64,000 nucleotides of DNA from Bacteroidia bacterium (GCA_020852255.1 JADZBD010000009.1:62001-126000); one strand, 5' to 3'; counted from the stretch's first letter, positions 37,701-46,411 are shown. Program-made: numbers and translations. Notes: generated by a model not told the origin, from the letters alone.

Positions 37701-38758
37701 TCGCCGAGATCTGCCAGAGGACCCTGGAAAAAGTCGACTCCGATTGCCGGGATATAATTTCCGTAGGAACCGGGACCACCATTACCGTCCTGGTTATCTC
37801 CGTTATAGCAGTAACCGATTCCGTTCTCTACATCGCAACCCACGTAATCATCGGTATAGTCACCAAGGTCAGCATCGATCCATTGTCCGAAGTAGCAGTC
37901 ATTCAGCTGATAGGTGGAACGATTGATAACCTTATACTGATAAAAGGTCATATCATTCACCTCATCATTCGTGGTAAACGCAAAGGCTTGTGAATGCAAT
38001 TCAAGACCAATGGCCTCAGCGCCGGATTCTGAGTGGATATTTCCTTTGTCATTAAACACCCACCAAAGTGTTTCATCACCAAAGAGTCGCGCAGCACATC
38101 CGCGGGTTCCGGTAATATCGTAATCAGGGTAGTCACCGTCATAGGGGTTATACACCCCATCTCCGTTATAATCGAAGAACGGTGCCAGATAATGAGATTC
38201 GTTATACGCTGAATTTCCGTTTCCCGGCCACTGGATCATTGAAGTTGGAACCTGGGGGCTTCCGGCGAGAAAGCTGGCATAGAAATCCTCCACTTCTTTT
38301 CTGTTCACACGATAGTGCTTATCATAATAATCACAGCGGCTCTGATCAATCGATACACTGACTGTATCGAGGGGTCCGGGCCAATAGTCGTTACCGCTCT
38401 GACGGTAGGTCATGGCGGCTACTTTGAGCTGCCCTCCGGCATCGATACCTCCTATCCAAAGTGATCCGGCAAAGAGTGAGTGGTCGCCACTTCCCTTGGG
38501 AACTTCGTACTTGGCATTTTGAAGATCCCACCACATATCGCCGCCTGTAAGAATACGTGCACGTACGTTGTTGATCTCAAGGTCAGTTTGTGAACTTCCC
38601 GCGTTACAAGCTGCTGCGATCTGGTTCGGGCTGGAATTTCTCTGGGGAGTTCCCAGATTTTCCCTTCCGAAAGAGATCTGAGCTACTGCCAGCAAGGATG
38701 CCGAAAAAAGAGCCAGTCTCATGTGTCCTGATGTTTTTGATTGAAAATTCATAGCCAT
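34769..38758 (-). CDS. Very large T9SS-type secreted protein
   Basis: A 1329-residue exported protein. After a signal peptide (about 1-31) the N-terminal region includes SLWIGGIDAGGQLKVAAMTYRQSG and the Asp-rich DYNGDGVYNPYDGDYPDYDI, a possible calcium-binding loop. The C-terminal about 90 residues (VNLINIVPNPYYAYSGYEKNQ-like start, TIKIFTLSGTLIRKL, then VASGLYIIHVEAMD) form a sorting-type domain related to T9SS type A. Families of this kind occur next to a TonB-dependent receptor and a PorV-like protein, as here. Function is unknown; export to the cell surface is likely. Confidence 0.85.
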   Translation of the reverse strand: MAMNFQSKTSGHMRLALFSASLLAVAQISFGRENLGTPQRNSSPNQIAAACNAGSSQTDLEINNVRARILTGGDMWWDLQNAKYEVPKGSGDHSLFAGSLWIGGIDAGGQLKVAAMTYRQSGNDYWPGPLDTVSVSIDQSRCDYYDKHYRVNRKEVEDFYASFLAGSPQVPTSMIQWPGNGNSAYNESHYLAPFFDYNGDGVYNPYDGDYPDYDITGTRGCAARLFGDETLWWVFNDKGNIHSESGAEAIGLELHSQAFAFTTNDEVNDMTFYQYKVINRSTYQLNDCYFGQWIDADLGDYTDDYVGCDVENGIGYCYNGDNQDGNGGPGSYGNYIPAIGVDFFQGPLADLGDGKDNDRDCLVDEPGEQIVMSKFIYYNNDWSDQGNPENANHIYGYLSGFWKDGLPLTYGGDAYNEPGPTCDFMFPGTSDQTYAWGTGGNCQQPQTVQAPWDENSVGNTPADRRLLQSAGPFTLKPGAVNTVTVGVVWASTTIANNNMAAIAEMLTADKKAQALFDNCFQVLNGPDAPDITIQELDKELILYLGNGPTSNNYLEQYSEEDPVISLAYPTLDSTFDFEGYQVWQLKDGTVSSSELYNPDKARLVFQCDVKNGITQIVNFEFDKTLNANVPQEMVNGEDVGVSHSVRITDDKFATGDPRLVNHKTYFYMAVSYGYNNYLTYDQNNPQALDGQKQPYKAGRRNIKLYTGIPHIPSPENGGTNQQTSYGVGPKITRIEGNGNGAMNLQLTQSSVDYIMSNADDWRIKTPTYEYSAGPVNVKVVDPLNVPDGNFTLKFSGVASSSNWTLTGPNMTVNSERTINLQVANEQIIPEWGLSVSITQVNNPGVTTDEDMGFITASVNFADPTKQWLTALADEDGYSAANWIRSGTQDDQTNNTCLASYDDYTGQDNDGIYERILGGTWSPYRLTAASDNSTTPPSPCYIGGPCWDKTYANLANWSYLASVDLVITADKSKWTRCVVLEAGDDKNLVQPHPTNTQLNARKLDLRTAASVDKNGNTGDGVVTNDPNDADFIGATGMGWFPGYAINQETGERLNIAFSENSWMAGHNGRDMKWNPTSTVATTNPFNAAVFGGMHYIYIFGHNSNDTNWLPRYDYGRKLRVILANHTQQVNMPAPTTKRNAFRDAMWVNIPMLSNGYNISDPSQIPSDVTVKLRVKKPYKKGYTVIADSINPSQNSNNPMYTFSTTDLMTKKDDNESAENAVDLINIVPNPYYAYSGYEKNQVDTRVKITNLPDKATIKIFTLSGTLIRKLTKDDATITSVDWDLKNTAGIPVASGLYIIHVEAMDKDGNVIGEKILKWFGAMRPADLETY

Positions 38759-38778
38759 CTATGGTTGAGTTAGGGGGA

Positions 38779-41700
38779 TTAGAATTCAAGTGCCACGCCC
38801 AATCGGATACGGCGCGGGATAGAATAGTTAGAAGGATTATTCACTTTGATGCCATACAGATCGATAAACGAAGTAGGACTTACCTGAGCGTTGATGGTAC
38901 TCTGAGCTTCTGCGCTGGCCAGGAATCCATCGTCATCGGGGTTACCGGTATAGGCATATACATTTTGGATATTCTTTGTATTGAGAACGTTGAGCACCTG
39001 CAGGTATACATTAATATTTACAGGGTTTCCCTTGTCTTCTCCTTCTTTCTTCTTACCAAAAGTGCGCTCAAAGCTCTTATCAATCCGCAGGTCCATACGA
39101 TAATTCCAGGGGAGGTAAGAACCATTCACGGAACCTTTCAGGGTGGAACGCTGTGCGATTCCAAATGCAGCGGCCTGCGTAACGTTACCCTGCTTGGTAT
39201 AAGGCAATCCGGATCCCGCACGGAATACCACGTTCATTCCCACATCTTTCAGCCACTGTACGCTTTTCTCTTTGTCGGTACCCTTTCCTTTGGTGTAAAC
39301 CGGTCCGCGGTAATTCTTCCCGCTTCCAAAACGATAGTCAAAGTTTGCAACAATGGTGTGACGCTGATCGAAGTCAAGGGGCATGGTGGTACGCAGGTTT
39401 GGTAATCCCTGGCTTACGAGGTTATATCCTCCAGAGGCTGAAGAACCGGTGCCGTCAGCGAACTGCAGGGTGTAGGATGCCGTCATCTGCACACCCTGAC
39501 TCCTGCGAAGGTCGTAGGCTACAGAGAAACCTTTTACCGTACCGAAGTCGATGTTTCCGTAAGAGATATAATTCATCGGGTAAGCATAGTTCACATTTAC
39601 GATCTGGATCATATCACGCAATTCCCGATAGAATGCAGAAATGGTGATAGCAGAATTTTTCTTTTCACTCAGTGTTTGAGAGAATCCGAGTTCGTAGTCT
39701 GTGGTGCGCTCCGGTTTCAGATCAGGGTTGTTAATAACCACTCCCTGGTTAGACGTCATAAAGTAATAATCCAGGATCTCCATCCGGTTATTTGAGGATG
39801 GGCGCTGGGTCAGCACATCGTAGTGAGCAAAGAAGTTAGCCACATCGGAAATAGGGAAAGAGAATGCAACCCGGGGCATGATAGTTGGCTTAGGCTGATA
39901 ATCCTTGAAGGCTGTGGCATCAATTTCTGACTTGGAGGGATCCTGAAGATAAGGAGTGATGGTTCCTGTTACACTACCTCCTGCAATAACGGAAGGATCC
40001 TGCAACAGGTTTCCGCTTGCATCATACCAATCATCCCCATCACGATATCCCAGAATGGTTGTTGGGTTAATATTATCCACGTAGACCACATAATCGTCTC
40101 CCATGTTAGTCGGGTGAGAGCCGTTGGGGTTGAGTGTACCTGCCACTTCGGAAAGTGTTTTTGCGGGATACAGGAGATACTTATCAGAAAGTACCATTTG
40201 GTTAGCGTCAAAGAGGTCAACACGAACTCCCACGTTGAATTTGATGTCCTTGAAGTCAAATTTATCCTGAATATATCCAGCAATATACGTTGGGCGATAC
40301 GCGTCGATGGAGCGTGTGAAGTTTCCGTCCTCATCCTTCTTCGTAAAAAAGTCGTTGAAGGAAATCTTGTCCTTCAGCGGTTTTCCGTCATGCGAATATC
40401 CATAGTAGTTAACAATAGAAGCTCCTGAGTTCAGCAGGTCATCAGCCGAGAACATGCTGATATCGAAAGTTCCGGGATCGTAGGAGTCAATATCGATGTA
40501 TTCACCGGCCCCGAGACCCAGTTTTTCGCGAAGCTGTGCGTCGAAGTACCGTTGCGTACTGCTATTTATTGCGTAGTTATAATCGTAGTAGGGATAGGTT
40601 CCTGACAAGTAGGGATTATAGATGGGATTAGCGAGATCAAGCTGATCCAGGTGGAAATTCGCGAGCTGGCGCATGAGTCCCCAGATTCCGATCGGGGTAA
40701 TTCCCCAGTAGCGATCCACGCGCTGTTCATATTCGAATCCGGCTTGTACCGCGTGCGATTTAATGTCTGCACTAAAATGGGCTCTTACGGAGAACTGTGA
40801 TGTGTTGGTTACGTTATAACCGCCATATTGTCTTCCTGTGTTATACCACAACGAGTAAATATTGGATGGACGATCGCCGTTGCGGAGGCCGCCCAGCAGG
40901 AAGATCTCATCCAGGTTATTCGGATCACCGGGAAGCAAATCGTAAACAAGGGATGTGTAATTGGCGCCGAACTCATTCCGGTCATCACGCTCAAACGTTA
41001 CCAGGGTATCAAGGTATCCGGCAAGGTGGTATTCAATCTGGTTGCCATTTTGTTGTGCAAGATAAATTGGCTGCCGGTAGGTTTTGAACTTCCCGATAAA
41101 GCCGTAATCGAAGAGATTATCCTTGTGGTTGTCATCCTGTTCTGTGCGCTTGTACTGAGCGTAGTTGACCTGAAGAGTATAATATGCGTTTTTGATATTG
41201 GAGGTGGACTTATCGTCCTTGCTCACCTCATCACTTCCAAACTTCTGTGTGATCTTGGCAAACGTTCTCCAGGTGTTGGTGATAACCTGAGGGTTGTTGG
41301 AGGGGTTATACAGGGCATACTCATAGATATAGGAGTGTCTGTTGTTGTAATCTACAGATCCACCCACGGTAAGAGTAAAGTTTTTGGACACCCTGAAGTC
41401 GAGCTTTGCATTCAGTCTCAATGACTTGGAACGAACATTCTGGCGATATTTTATTTTCTCAAGCGAATCCATGGTGATGAATTCCGAGCTCTTATAAGTT
41501 CCGAATCCTACATCTGAGATGATGAGCGGTGTTGTGTTCAGCTTGTCAAGAATATCATCTTTTACCTTATAGGCTCCGATTGCAGAGGGATCATCGTCTT
41601 TTTCATTTACATATTCACCGGAGACAATGTATCCGATAACGGACTGTTTAACACCTGTTGAATCCTTTTTAGAAAGAATTGGTCCTCCCACGGTAAAACC

Positions 41701-42459
41701 GAGGAAGTTATAACCATAGGCATCTAAGAACTGGGAAGTAATCCCTTCCACGCCGCCAAAAAATTCTGATTGCGGGCCACGGGTAGAGATGGAGATGATA
41801 CCACCTGTTGCATCACCGTACATTGCCGGAACTCCACCGGTAATTACGGAAACCTGTTCGATGGAGGACTGGGGCAGGCCGGAGGATCCGATCACTTTTT
41901 GTCCGTCGATGTAATAATCCGTTCCCTCGGATCTTGATCCGCGGATATTAATATCACCTCCTTCATCTTCCTGGAACACCCCGGCAGTAGTAGAAGCAAC
42001 AGAGTTGATATTCTTAGAGGGCATGTTTTGGTATTCCTCTCGTGTAACCGTACCTCCGGATTTGGTATCGGGGTCAATGAGTGGTTCGATGTATTCAACA
42101 ATTTCCACCTGATCCAACTGCTGCGTAGTGGGGGTGAGGGGGATATCGAGGTATGTTGTTTTATCCGAGGAGATGATCACTCCATCAATCTGTTTGGTTC
42201 CGTATCCGACATACGTTGCTTTAACGGTGTATTTACCCGGAGGGAGGGGCTTGAGCGTATAGCCTCCCTCAATATCCGAAACGGTGGTCAGCACCTGATT
42301 TCCCCCGTTGAAAATACCCACATTAGCGAATGGGATCGGTTCGTTGTTAGAGGCGTCTTTTACGATTCCCTTAAGGATACCGTTTCCCTGACCGTAAGCA
42401 AAGGCTCCGGACATGAGAACGACCGCAACGAATGAGAAAATTTTGCGCAGCATATTCAA
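38779..42459 (-). CDS. TonB-dependent receptor with carboxypeptidase-like regulatory domain
   Basis: A 1226-residue outer-membrane receptor. Signal peptide about 1-24. A CarboxypepD_reg-like domain (about 27-112: GILKGIVKDASNNEPIPFANV) precedes the plug (about 120-230, including INIRGSRSEGTDYYIDGQ and ITGGVPAMYGDATGGIISI) and the beta-barrel ending in RIRLGVALEF with a terminal aromatic residue. The substrate is unknown. No TonB-box or siderophore-specific marks were noted. It starts a three-gene set (20 nt to the next gene) with a T9SS-type cargo and a PorV-like protein, so the set may jointly form or feed a surface complex. A weak TATATTTA box lies about 35-40 nt upstream. Confidence 0.92.
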   Translation of the reverse strand: MNMLRKIFSFVAVVLMSGAFAYGQGNGILKGIVKDASNNEPIPFANVGIFNGGNQVLTTVSDIEGGYTLKPLPPGKYTVKATYVGYGTKQIDGVIISSDKTTYLDIPLTPTTQQLDQVEIVEYIEPLIDPDTKSGGTVTREEYQNMPSKNINSVASTTAGVFQEDEGGDINIRGSRSEGTDYYIDGQKVIGSSGLPQSSIEQVSVITGGVPAMYGDATGGIISISTRGPQSEFFGGVEGITSQFLDAYGYNFLGFTVGGPILSKKDSTGVKQSVIGYIVSGEYVNEKDDDPSAIGAYKVKDDILDKLNTTPLIISDVGFGTYKSSEFITMDSLEKIKYRQNVRSKSLRLNAKLDFRVSKNFTLTVGGSVDYNNRHSYIYEYALYNPSNNPQVITNTWRTFAKITQKFGSDEVSKDDKSTSNIKNAYYTLQVNYAQYKRTEQDDNHKDNLFDYGFIGKFKTYRQPIYLAQQNGNQIEYHLAGYLDTLVTFERDDRNEFGANYTSLVYDLLPGDPNNLDEIFLLGGLRNGDRPSNIYSLWYNTGRQYGGYNVTNTSQFSVRAHFSADIKSHAVQAGFEYEQRVDRYWGITPIGIWGLMRQLANFHLDQLDLANPIYNPYLSGTYPYYDYNYAINSSTQRYFDAQLREKLGLGAGEYIDIDSYDPGTFDISMFSADDLLNSGASIVNYYGYSHDGKPLKDKISFNDFFTKKDEDGNFTRSIDAYRPTYIAGYIQDKFDFKDIKFNVGVRVDLFDANQMVLSDKYLLYPAKTLSEVAGTLNPNGSHPTNMGDDYVVYVDNINPTTILGYRDGDDWYDASGNLLQDPSVIAGGSVTGTITPYLQDPSKSEIDATAFKDYQPKPTIMPRVAFSFPISDVANFFAHYDVLTQRPSSNNRMEILDYYFMTSNQGVVINNPDLKPERTTDYELGFSQTLSEKKNSAITISAFYRELRDMIQIVNVNYAYPMNYISYGNIDFGTVKGFSVAYDLRRSQGVQMTASYTLQFADGTGSSASGGYNLVSQGLPNLRTTMPLDFDQRHTIVANFDYRFGSGKNYRGPVYTKGKGTDKEKSVQWLKDVGMNVVFRAGSGLPYTKQGNVTQAAAFGIAQRSTLKGSVNGSYLPWNYRMDLRIDKSFERTFGKKKEGEDKGNPVNINVYLQVLNVLNTKNIQNVYAYTGNPDDDGFLASAEAQSTINAQVSPTSFIDLYGIKVNNPSNYSIPRRIRLGVALEF

Positions 42460-42522
42460 GAATTTACGTTAGTGGTTTCGTGCCAGTTAAAGTGCGTAAA
42501 TATAGGAATAAATGATTTCGAC

Positions 42523-42540
42523 GGATAATTTTTTTTATCC
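42523..42540. repeat. Short palindrome upstream of the TonB receptor gene
   Basis: GGATAA (42523-42528) and TTATCC (42535-42540) flank six T residues. It sits between the 178-residue protein gene and the TonB receptor gene. It could be a weak terminator of the former or an operator of the latter. Confidence 0.3.
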
Positions 42541-42559
42541 ACCCGAAAGGCACTGATTT

Positions 42560-43096
42560 TCAGTGAAATCGACGATTGAAAACCTCTGAAAAAATAAGGG
42601 CTTTTTGAGCATCAAAATCCACCATCAATGGGTGCTTTCCGGAACGTACGTCCCTGAACTGTTCTACAATCTCGGCTACCTGTTCCGCAGGCAACTGGTC
42701 GGGGGGATGTTGCTGGTGGGATGTTGTAGAAAAGGGTGTTGCTGATAACGAAGATAGTGATTTCTTTTTGCCGGCCAAATGTTTTTTCGATTTTTCTCTC
42801 TTTTCGGTCAAAAAGTCCTTGTGCTCCTGATGGATTTCGAGCTTGGAGGGCTTCTTTTTAGGTGCCGCTACGGATTCTTTAACAGGTCTAATTTCCTTTT
42901 TCCGGACTTGTTTCCCCTGCATCAGATCTTCGAGCATTTTCCGTACATCCTGTTCAGTTTCTGATTCCGGGAGTGTTGTTTTTTCGGAGACAGTTTGGCC
43001 GGCTCGCTTCCTTTTTGCTTTCGCCACTCCGCCGATGATGCTAAAGAGGAACCAAAGCACCCCAATGATAATATAGATATAGTCTCCGATATCCAT
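42560..43096 (-). CDS. Small membrane-anchored hypothetical protein (178 aa)
   Basis: One N-terminal transmembrane segment (about residues 6-24, IYIIIGVLWFLFSIIGGVA) followed by a long basic, probably disordered middle (KKEIRPVKESVAAPKKKPSK) and a C-terminal helix (LPAEQVAEIVEQFRDVRSGKHPLMVDFDAQKALIFSEVF). I do not recognise a family. Its start ATG overlaps the stop of the preceding 96-residue protein gene (TGATG), so the two are probably co-translated and their products may associate at the envelope. Confidence 0.7.
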   Translation of the reverse strand: MDIGDYIYIIIGVLWFLFSIIGGVAKAKRKRAGQTVSEKTTLPESETEQDVRKMLEDLMQGKQVRKKEIRPVKESVAAPKKKPSKLEIHQEHKDFLTEKREKSKKHLAGKKKSLSSLSATPFSTTSHQQHPPDQLPAEQVAEIVEQFRDVRSGKHPLMVDFDAQKALIFSEVFNRRFH

Positions 43097-43386
43097 CAGT
43101 GTCTTTTTTGCTTATTGTTCCGGAGTGCTTTCTTCTTACTTCTCTTCATTCTTCTCCTGGTTTTCTTGGTTTGCAATCGTTTATGATGCTCCTTGACGGC
43201 TTTTTTTTGCGATTTCTCAAGTTTTCGCTGCTCTTTCCACTTTTTCTTGTCCTTCTTTCTCATCTCCCGCCGGCTATCAGGACTTTTCGGCTTCTTGTCG
43301 CCTCCTCCATCTCCTCCGTCCTGCGCCAGAAGTGGCATCGCCAGAATCATGACCAGCCAGATCAGACATACTCTGAGGATACGCAT
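43096..43386 (-). CDS. Small secreted, strongly basic protein (96 aa)
   Basis: A signal peptide (about 1-21, ending PLLAQ) precedes a mature part that is about half lysine and arginine (KKDKKKWKEQRKLEKSQKK and KKTRRRMKRSKKKALRN segments), after a short GGDGGGD acidic/glycine stretch. ATG43386 is chosen over an upstream TTG because TAACTTTG ends 4 nt before it. The family is unknown. A secreted polycation could bind anionic glycans, DNA or the outer membrane. It is coupled with the next gene (TGATG). Confidence 0.65.
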   Translation of the reverse strand: MRILRVCLIWLVMILAMPLLAQDGGDGGGDKKPKSPDSRREMRKKDKKKWKEQRKLEKSQKKAVKEHHKRLQTKKTRRRMKRSKKKALRNNKQKRH

Positions 43387-43390
43387 CAAT

Positions 43391-43398
43391 CAAAGTTA
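43391..43398 (-). promoter_or_regulatory. -7 box of the basic-protein gene, near-leaderless
   Basis: Minus-strand TAACTTTG fits TAnnTTTG and ends 4 nt before the ATG at 43386. TTCG lies 19 nt upstream (a one-mismatch -33). Confidence 0.55.
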
Positions 43399-43434
43399 AC
43401 GAATTCGCAGGAGGTGCCGAAAATTTTTATTTGG

Positions 43435-43442
43435 TAATTTTG
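43435..43442 (+). promoter_or_regulatory. -7 box of the Rieske-like lipoprotein gene
   Basis: TAATTTTG fits TAnnTTTG and ends 10 nt before the ATG at 43453. No TTTG at the expected -33 position. It is divergent from the box at 43391-43398, 36 bp away. Confidence 0.45.
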
Positions 43443-43452
43443 TTGTAGCGTT

Positions 43453-43881
43453 ATGTTTTTCAGATTCCGTACTTGTTTATGGCTGATTGTTCCACTGCTT
43501 CTTCTGTCGTGCCGGCGGGAGAAGCCCAGTATTCCGTATATCTACGTGGATTTTTACGTCAACATTACCGATCCCAATTTCAGCGCTCTGAATGCGGTCT
43601 CAGGCTATGTGTACGTCACCGGAGGTTCCAAAGGCATTATCCTATACAGAAAAGGAGCCAACGAATTCATGGCCTATGACCGGCATTGTCCTTATGATCC
43701 TGATGCATCCTGCAGCAGGTGTGTGGTAGAGACTTCCGGGTTACTGGTAAAAGACGATTGCTGCGGTTCTGTTTATTTGATAACCGACGGCAGCCCTTCC
43801 TCCGGCCCGGGCACTTCATCCGATCCTCTGCTTCAATACCATACAACATTTGATGGCATGAACATCCACGTTACAAATTAA
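43453..43881 (+). CDS. Lipoprotein with Rieske-like fold, metal ligands apparently lost
   Basis: A 142-residue lipoprotein: signal peptide with lipobox LLLSC (Cys at about residue 20), then a Rieske-like pattern (GVYVTGGSKGIILYRK-type strands, AYDRHCPYDP, then DDCCGSVYLITDG and PLLQYHTTFDG). Genuine Rieske proteins have CxH and CxxH ligand pairs; here the corresponding positions read CPY and CCGS, so a [2Fe-2S] cluster is unlikely in the classic form. Extra cysteines (CSRC, CC) could form disulphides or another site. Function unknown. Confidence 0.75.
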   Translation: MFFRFRTCLWLIVPLLLLSCRREKPSIPYIYVDFYVNITDPNFSALNAVSGYVYVTGGSKGIILYRKGANEFMAYDRHCPYDPDASCSRCVVETSGLLVKDDCCGSVYLITDGSPSSGPGTSSDPLLQYHTTFDGMNIHVTN

Positions 43882-43903
43882 AAACGGGGCATGCGCCCCG
43901 TTT
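43882..43903 (-). terminator. Terminator of ahcY, probably bidirectional
   Basis: A 9-bp stem AAACGGGGC (43882-43890)/GCCCCGTTT (43895-43903) with a 4-nt loop between convergent genes. The minus-strand reading ends in TTTTT, which suits ahcY; the plus-strand side is weaker (TTTACC). Confidence 0.8.
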
Positions 43904-43923
43904 ACCTTTCATTTGTACAATGA

Positions 43924-45246
43924 TCAATACCGGTAATATTCCGGTTTAAAGGGTCCCTCTTTTTTCACGCCGATATATCCAGCCTGCTTTTCCGTGAGGG
44001 TATCAATTTCCACTCCGATCTTTTTCAAATGCAGACGGGCCACTTTTTCATCCAGCGCTTTGGGAAGGGTGTACACCTTGTTCTCGTATTTTCCGTGGTT
44101 CTTCCAAAGTTCAAGCTGAGCGAGCGTCTGATTCGTAAAGGAATTACTCATTACAAAAGAAGGGTGACCCATGGCACAGCCCAGATTAACGAGTCTTCCT
44201 TCAGCAAGTACGATGATATCCTTTCCGTTCACCGTATATTTATCCACCTGAGGTTTGATCTCCTCACGGGAATTTCCGAACCTGGTATTAAGCCATGCCA
44301 TATCAATCTCATTATCAAAGTGGCCGATATTACAAACAACCGCGTTATGTTTCATTGAGAGAAAATGGCGGTCGCAGATAATATCACAGTTTCCCGTTGC
44401 GGTTACAATAATGTCCGCTTCCTTCACCGCGTCATCAATCTTTTTCACCTCATAGCCCTCCATGGCGGCCTGCAAGGCACAGATTGGATCAATTTCGGTT
44501 ACGATCACTCTCACCTTGGCTTCCTTCAATGATTCCGCGGATCCCTTCCCGACATCGCCGAAGCCTGCCACTACAGCTACTTTCCCGGCCAACATCAAAT
44601 CGGTAGCCCGTCGAATGGCATCCACCAGTGACTCGCGGCATCCGTATTTGTTATCGAATTTTGATTTGGTTACGGAATCGTTCACATTGATTGCCGGCAT
44701 CGGCAGTGTACCTTTCTCCATGCGTTCATACAGTCGGTGAACGCCTGTAGTGGTTTCTTCTGAAAGTCCTTTGATACCTTTAATAAGTTCAGGGTATTTG
44801 TCGAGGACCATATTGGTGAGATCACCACCGTCATCGAGGATCATATTCAGCGGCTGTCGGTCTTTGCCGAAGAACAATGTTTGTTCAATACACCAGTCAA
44901 ACTCCTCAGCATTCATTCCTTTCCACGCATAAACCGCAATACCGGCCTTTGCGATCGCGGCGGCCGCATGATCCTGCGTTGAGAAAATATTACAAGAACT
45001 CCAGGTGACCTCTGCTCCGAGTTCTGCCAGCGTTTCGATCAGCACTGCTGTCTGAATAGTCATATGAAGACATCCGGCAATGCGAGCTCCTTTCAGGGGT
45101 TTTTCCTTTCCGAATTCTTCACGCAATGCCATGAGTCCGGGCATCTCCTGCTCGGCAAGACGGATTTCCTTTCTACCCCATTCCGCCAGGGAGATATCTT
45201 TAACTTTATACGGAACGAAAGTGTCTGTTTTTGTGTTTGTTGCCAT
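43924..45246 (-). CDS. ahcY: Adenosylhomocysteinase
   Basis: A 440-residue enzyme that splits S-adenosylhomocysteine into adenosine and homocysteine, ending the methyl cycle and relieving product inhibition of methyltransferases. The NAD-binding motif [15 protein letters not shown] is intact, as are [32 protein letters not shown] and the C-terminal [18 protein letters not shown]-like segment with terminal YYRY. Length and both halves fit the family. It has a perfect TTTG-20-TAATTTTG promoter and its own terminator. The expected leader is about 30 nt, too short for an SAH riboswitch. Confidence 0.98.
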   Translation of the reverse strand: MATNTKTDTFVPYKVKDISLAEWGRKEIRLAEQEMPGLMALREEFGKEKPLKGARIAGCLHMTIQTAVLIETLAELGAEVTWSSCNIFSTQDHAAAAIAKAGIAVYAWKGMNAEEFDWCIEQTLFFGKDRQPLNMILDDGGDLTNMVLDKYPELIKGIKGLSEETTTGVHRLYERMEKGTLPMPAINVNDSVTKSKFDNKYGCRESLVDAIRRATDLMLAGKVAVVAGFGDVGKGSAESLKEAKVRVIVTEIDPICALQAAMEGYEVKKIDDAVKEADIIVTATGNCDIICDRHFLSMKHNAVVCNIGHFDNEIDMAWLNTRFGNSREEIKPQVDKYTVNGKDIIVLAEGRLVNLGCAMGHPSFVMSNSFTNQTLAQLELWKNHGKYENKVYTLPKALDEKVARLHLKKIGVEIDTLTEKQAGYIGVKKEGPFKPEYYRY

Positions 45247-45281
45247 TGATTGTTGTTTTCTAGAAGTTTAAAAACGGAGGT

Positions 45282-45313
45282 CAAAATTACTGAATCGAAC
45301 TCAGTCGGACAAA
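45282..45313 (-). promoter_or_regulatory. ahcY promoter
   Basis: Minus-strand TTTG (45310-45313), a 20-nt spacer and TAATTTTG (45282-45289) match the Bacteroidota consensus exactly. The box is 35 nt before the ATG. Confidence 0.75.
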
Positions 45314-45341
45314 AAACTAAGTTTCTGAAATCCAATGAGAT

Positions 45342-45372
45342 AAAAATAAAAAACCCCTTCTAAGAGGGGTTT
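45342..45372 (-). terminator. Terminator of the WG-repeat gene
   Basis: An 8-bp stem AAACCCCT (45351-45358)/AGGGGTTT (45365-45372) with a 6-nt loop; the minus strand continues with TTTTTATTTTT. It lies 23 nt past the stop codon. Confidence 0.85.
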
Positions 45373-45394
45373 AGAAAGATGAAACGCGCTGGTA

Positions 45395-46411
45395 TCAGGG
45401 CCAAATATAGTTTCCGGACTTGTCGATATAGCCGAAACTGAAGCCAGGCTTGAGGTCGCCGGATTTAACCTTTGCAAGTCCGCCCTGAAAGGACGACATA
45501 TAGTCAAAACTTTTTGCGATAACCACCTTTCCGGATTTATCAATATAGTTCCACTTAGGGTTTTTGGTATCGAGTGTAGTTGAAACACAGGCAAGACCAT
45601 CTTTAAAGTGATCTGCTCCATAGAACTGATAATCGATTACAAGCTTCCCGGTTTTGTCAATGTAGCCAAACTTCCCTGTTTTAAAATCTCCTTTGCGAAC
45701 CAGTGCCAGACCATCGGAGAATGTATAAGCCCGATCAAACTGGAAATCAATAACGACCTTCCCTGTTTTATCGATGAATCCCCATTTCCCTGTTGCTTCA
45801 TCACCCTTCCGGACGTTTGCCATTCCCTGAGAAAAATCGAAGGTTTCATCATAGATAAAATCAACCACCGCTTTACCGGATTTATCAATGAATCCCCACT
45901 TTTTTCCTTTTTGAACCCGGGCGAGTCCCTCTGAGAAATAATAAGCTCCGTCGTATTCTGCTTTGATTACGATGTTGCCCGATTTGTCCACGAATCCGTA
46001 TTTATTGGCAGAATACACACGGGCAAGACCTTCGGTAAAACGGTAGGCAAAATCAAACTTAAAATCAATAACTACCTTTCCTGTTTTGTCCACATAGCCC
46101 CATTTTCCACCCTTTTTTACGGCGCATAAGCCTTCGGAGAAATACTCAGATACCTTATCAAATTCAGCTTTGACTACCAATTTACCAGAAACATCCACGA
46201 ATCCGCGTTTGCCCCCGGAGGTAATACTTCCCATTCCTTCAGAAAATTTCTCGGCAAATTCATATGCCGGGGCGATAACTACTTTGCCAGATTTGTTGAT
46301 GTATCCCCACTTTCCCTTTTCCTGAACAGGGAAGAGTGCGTCCTGGGCAAACAGGGAGGCTAAAAAATTCCAGCTAAGAATAGCAACAATCAGGATAGAT
46401 ACTCTTTTCAT
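45395..46411 (-). CDS. Secreted WG-repeat protein
   Basis: A 338-residue protein with a signal peptide (about 1-23, ending LFAQ) and nine WG-type repeats spaced about 33-37 residues apart. Each reads like KWGYINKSGKVVI or RGFVDVSGKLVVKAEFD, with a following FSEGLARV-like strand; the eighth is the divergent WNYIDKSG. WG repeats form a beta-rich scaffold, and their functions are largely unknown. No enzyme domain or T9SS sorting domain is evident. It is a single gene with its own terminator. A periplasmic or surface binding role is likely. Confidence 0.85.
   Translation of the reverse strand: MKRVSILIVAILSWNFLASLFAQDALFPVQEKGKWGYINKSGKVVIAPAYEFAEKFSEGMGSITSGGKRGFVDVSGKLVVKAEFDKVSEYFSEGLCAVKKGGKWGYVDKTGKVVIDFKFDFAYRFTEGLARVYSANKYGFVDKSGNIVIKAEYDGAYYFSEGLARVQKGKKWGFIDKSGKAVVDFIYDETFDFSQGMANVRKGDEATGKWGFIDKTGKVVIDFQFDRAYTFSDGLALVRKGDFKTGKFGYIDKTGKLVIDYQFYGADHFKDGLACVSTTLDTKNPKWNYIDKSGKVVIAKSFDYMSSFQGGLAKVKSGDLKPGFSFGYIDKSGNYIWP

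Noticed and set aside
45247-45281. SAH riboswitch before ahcY
   Set aside because: The predicted leader is only about 30 nt and has no matching structure.
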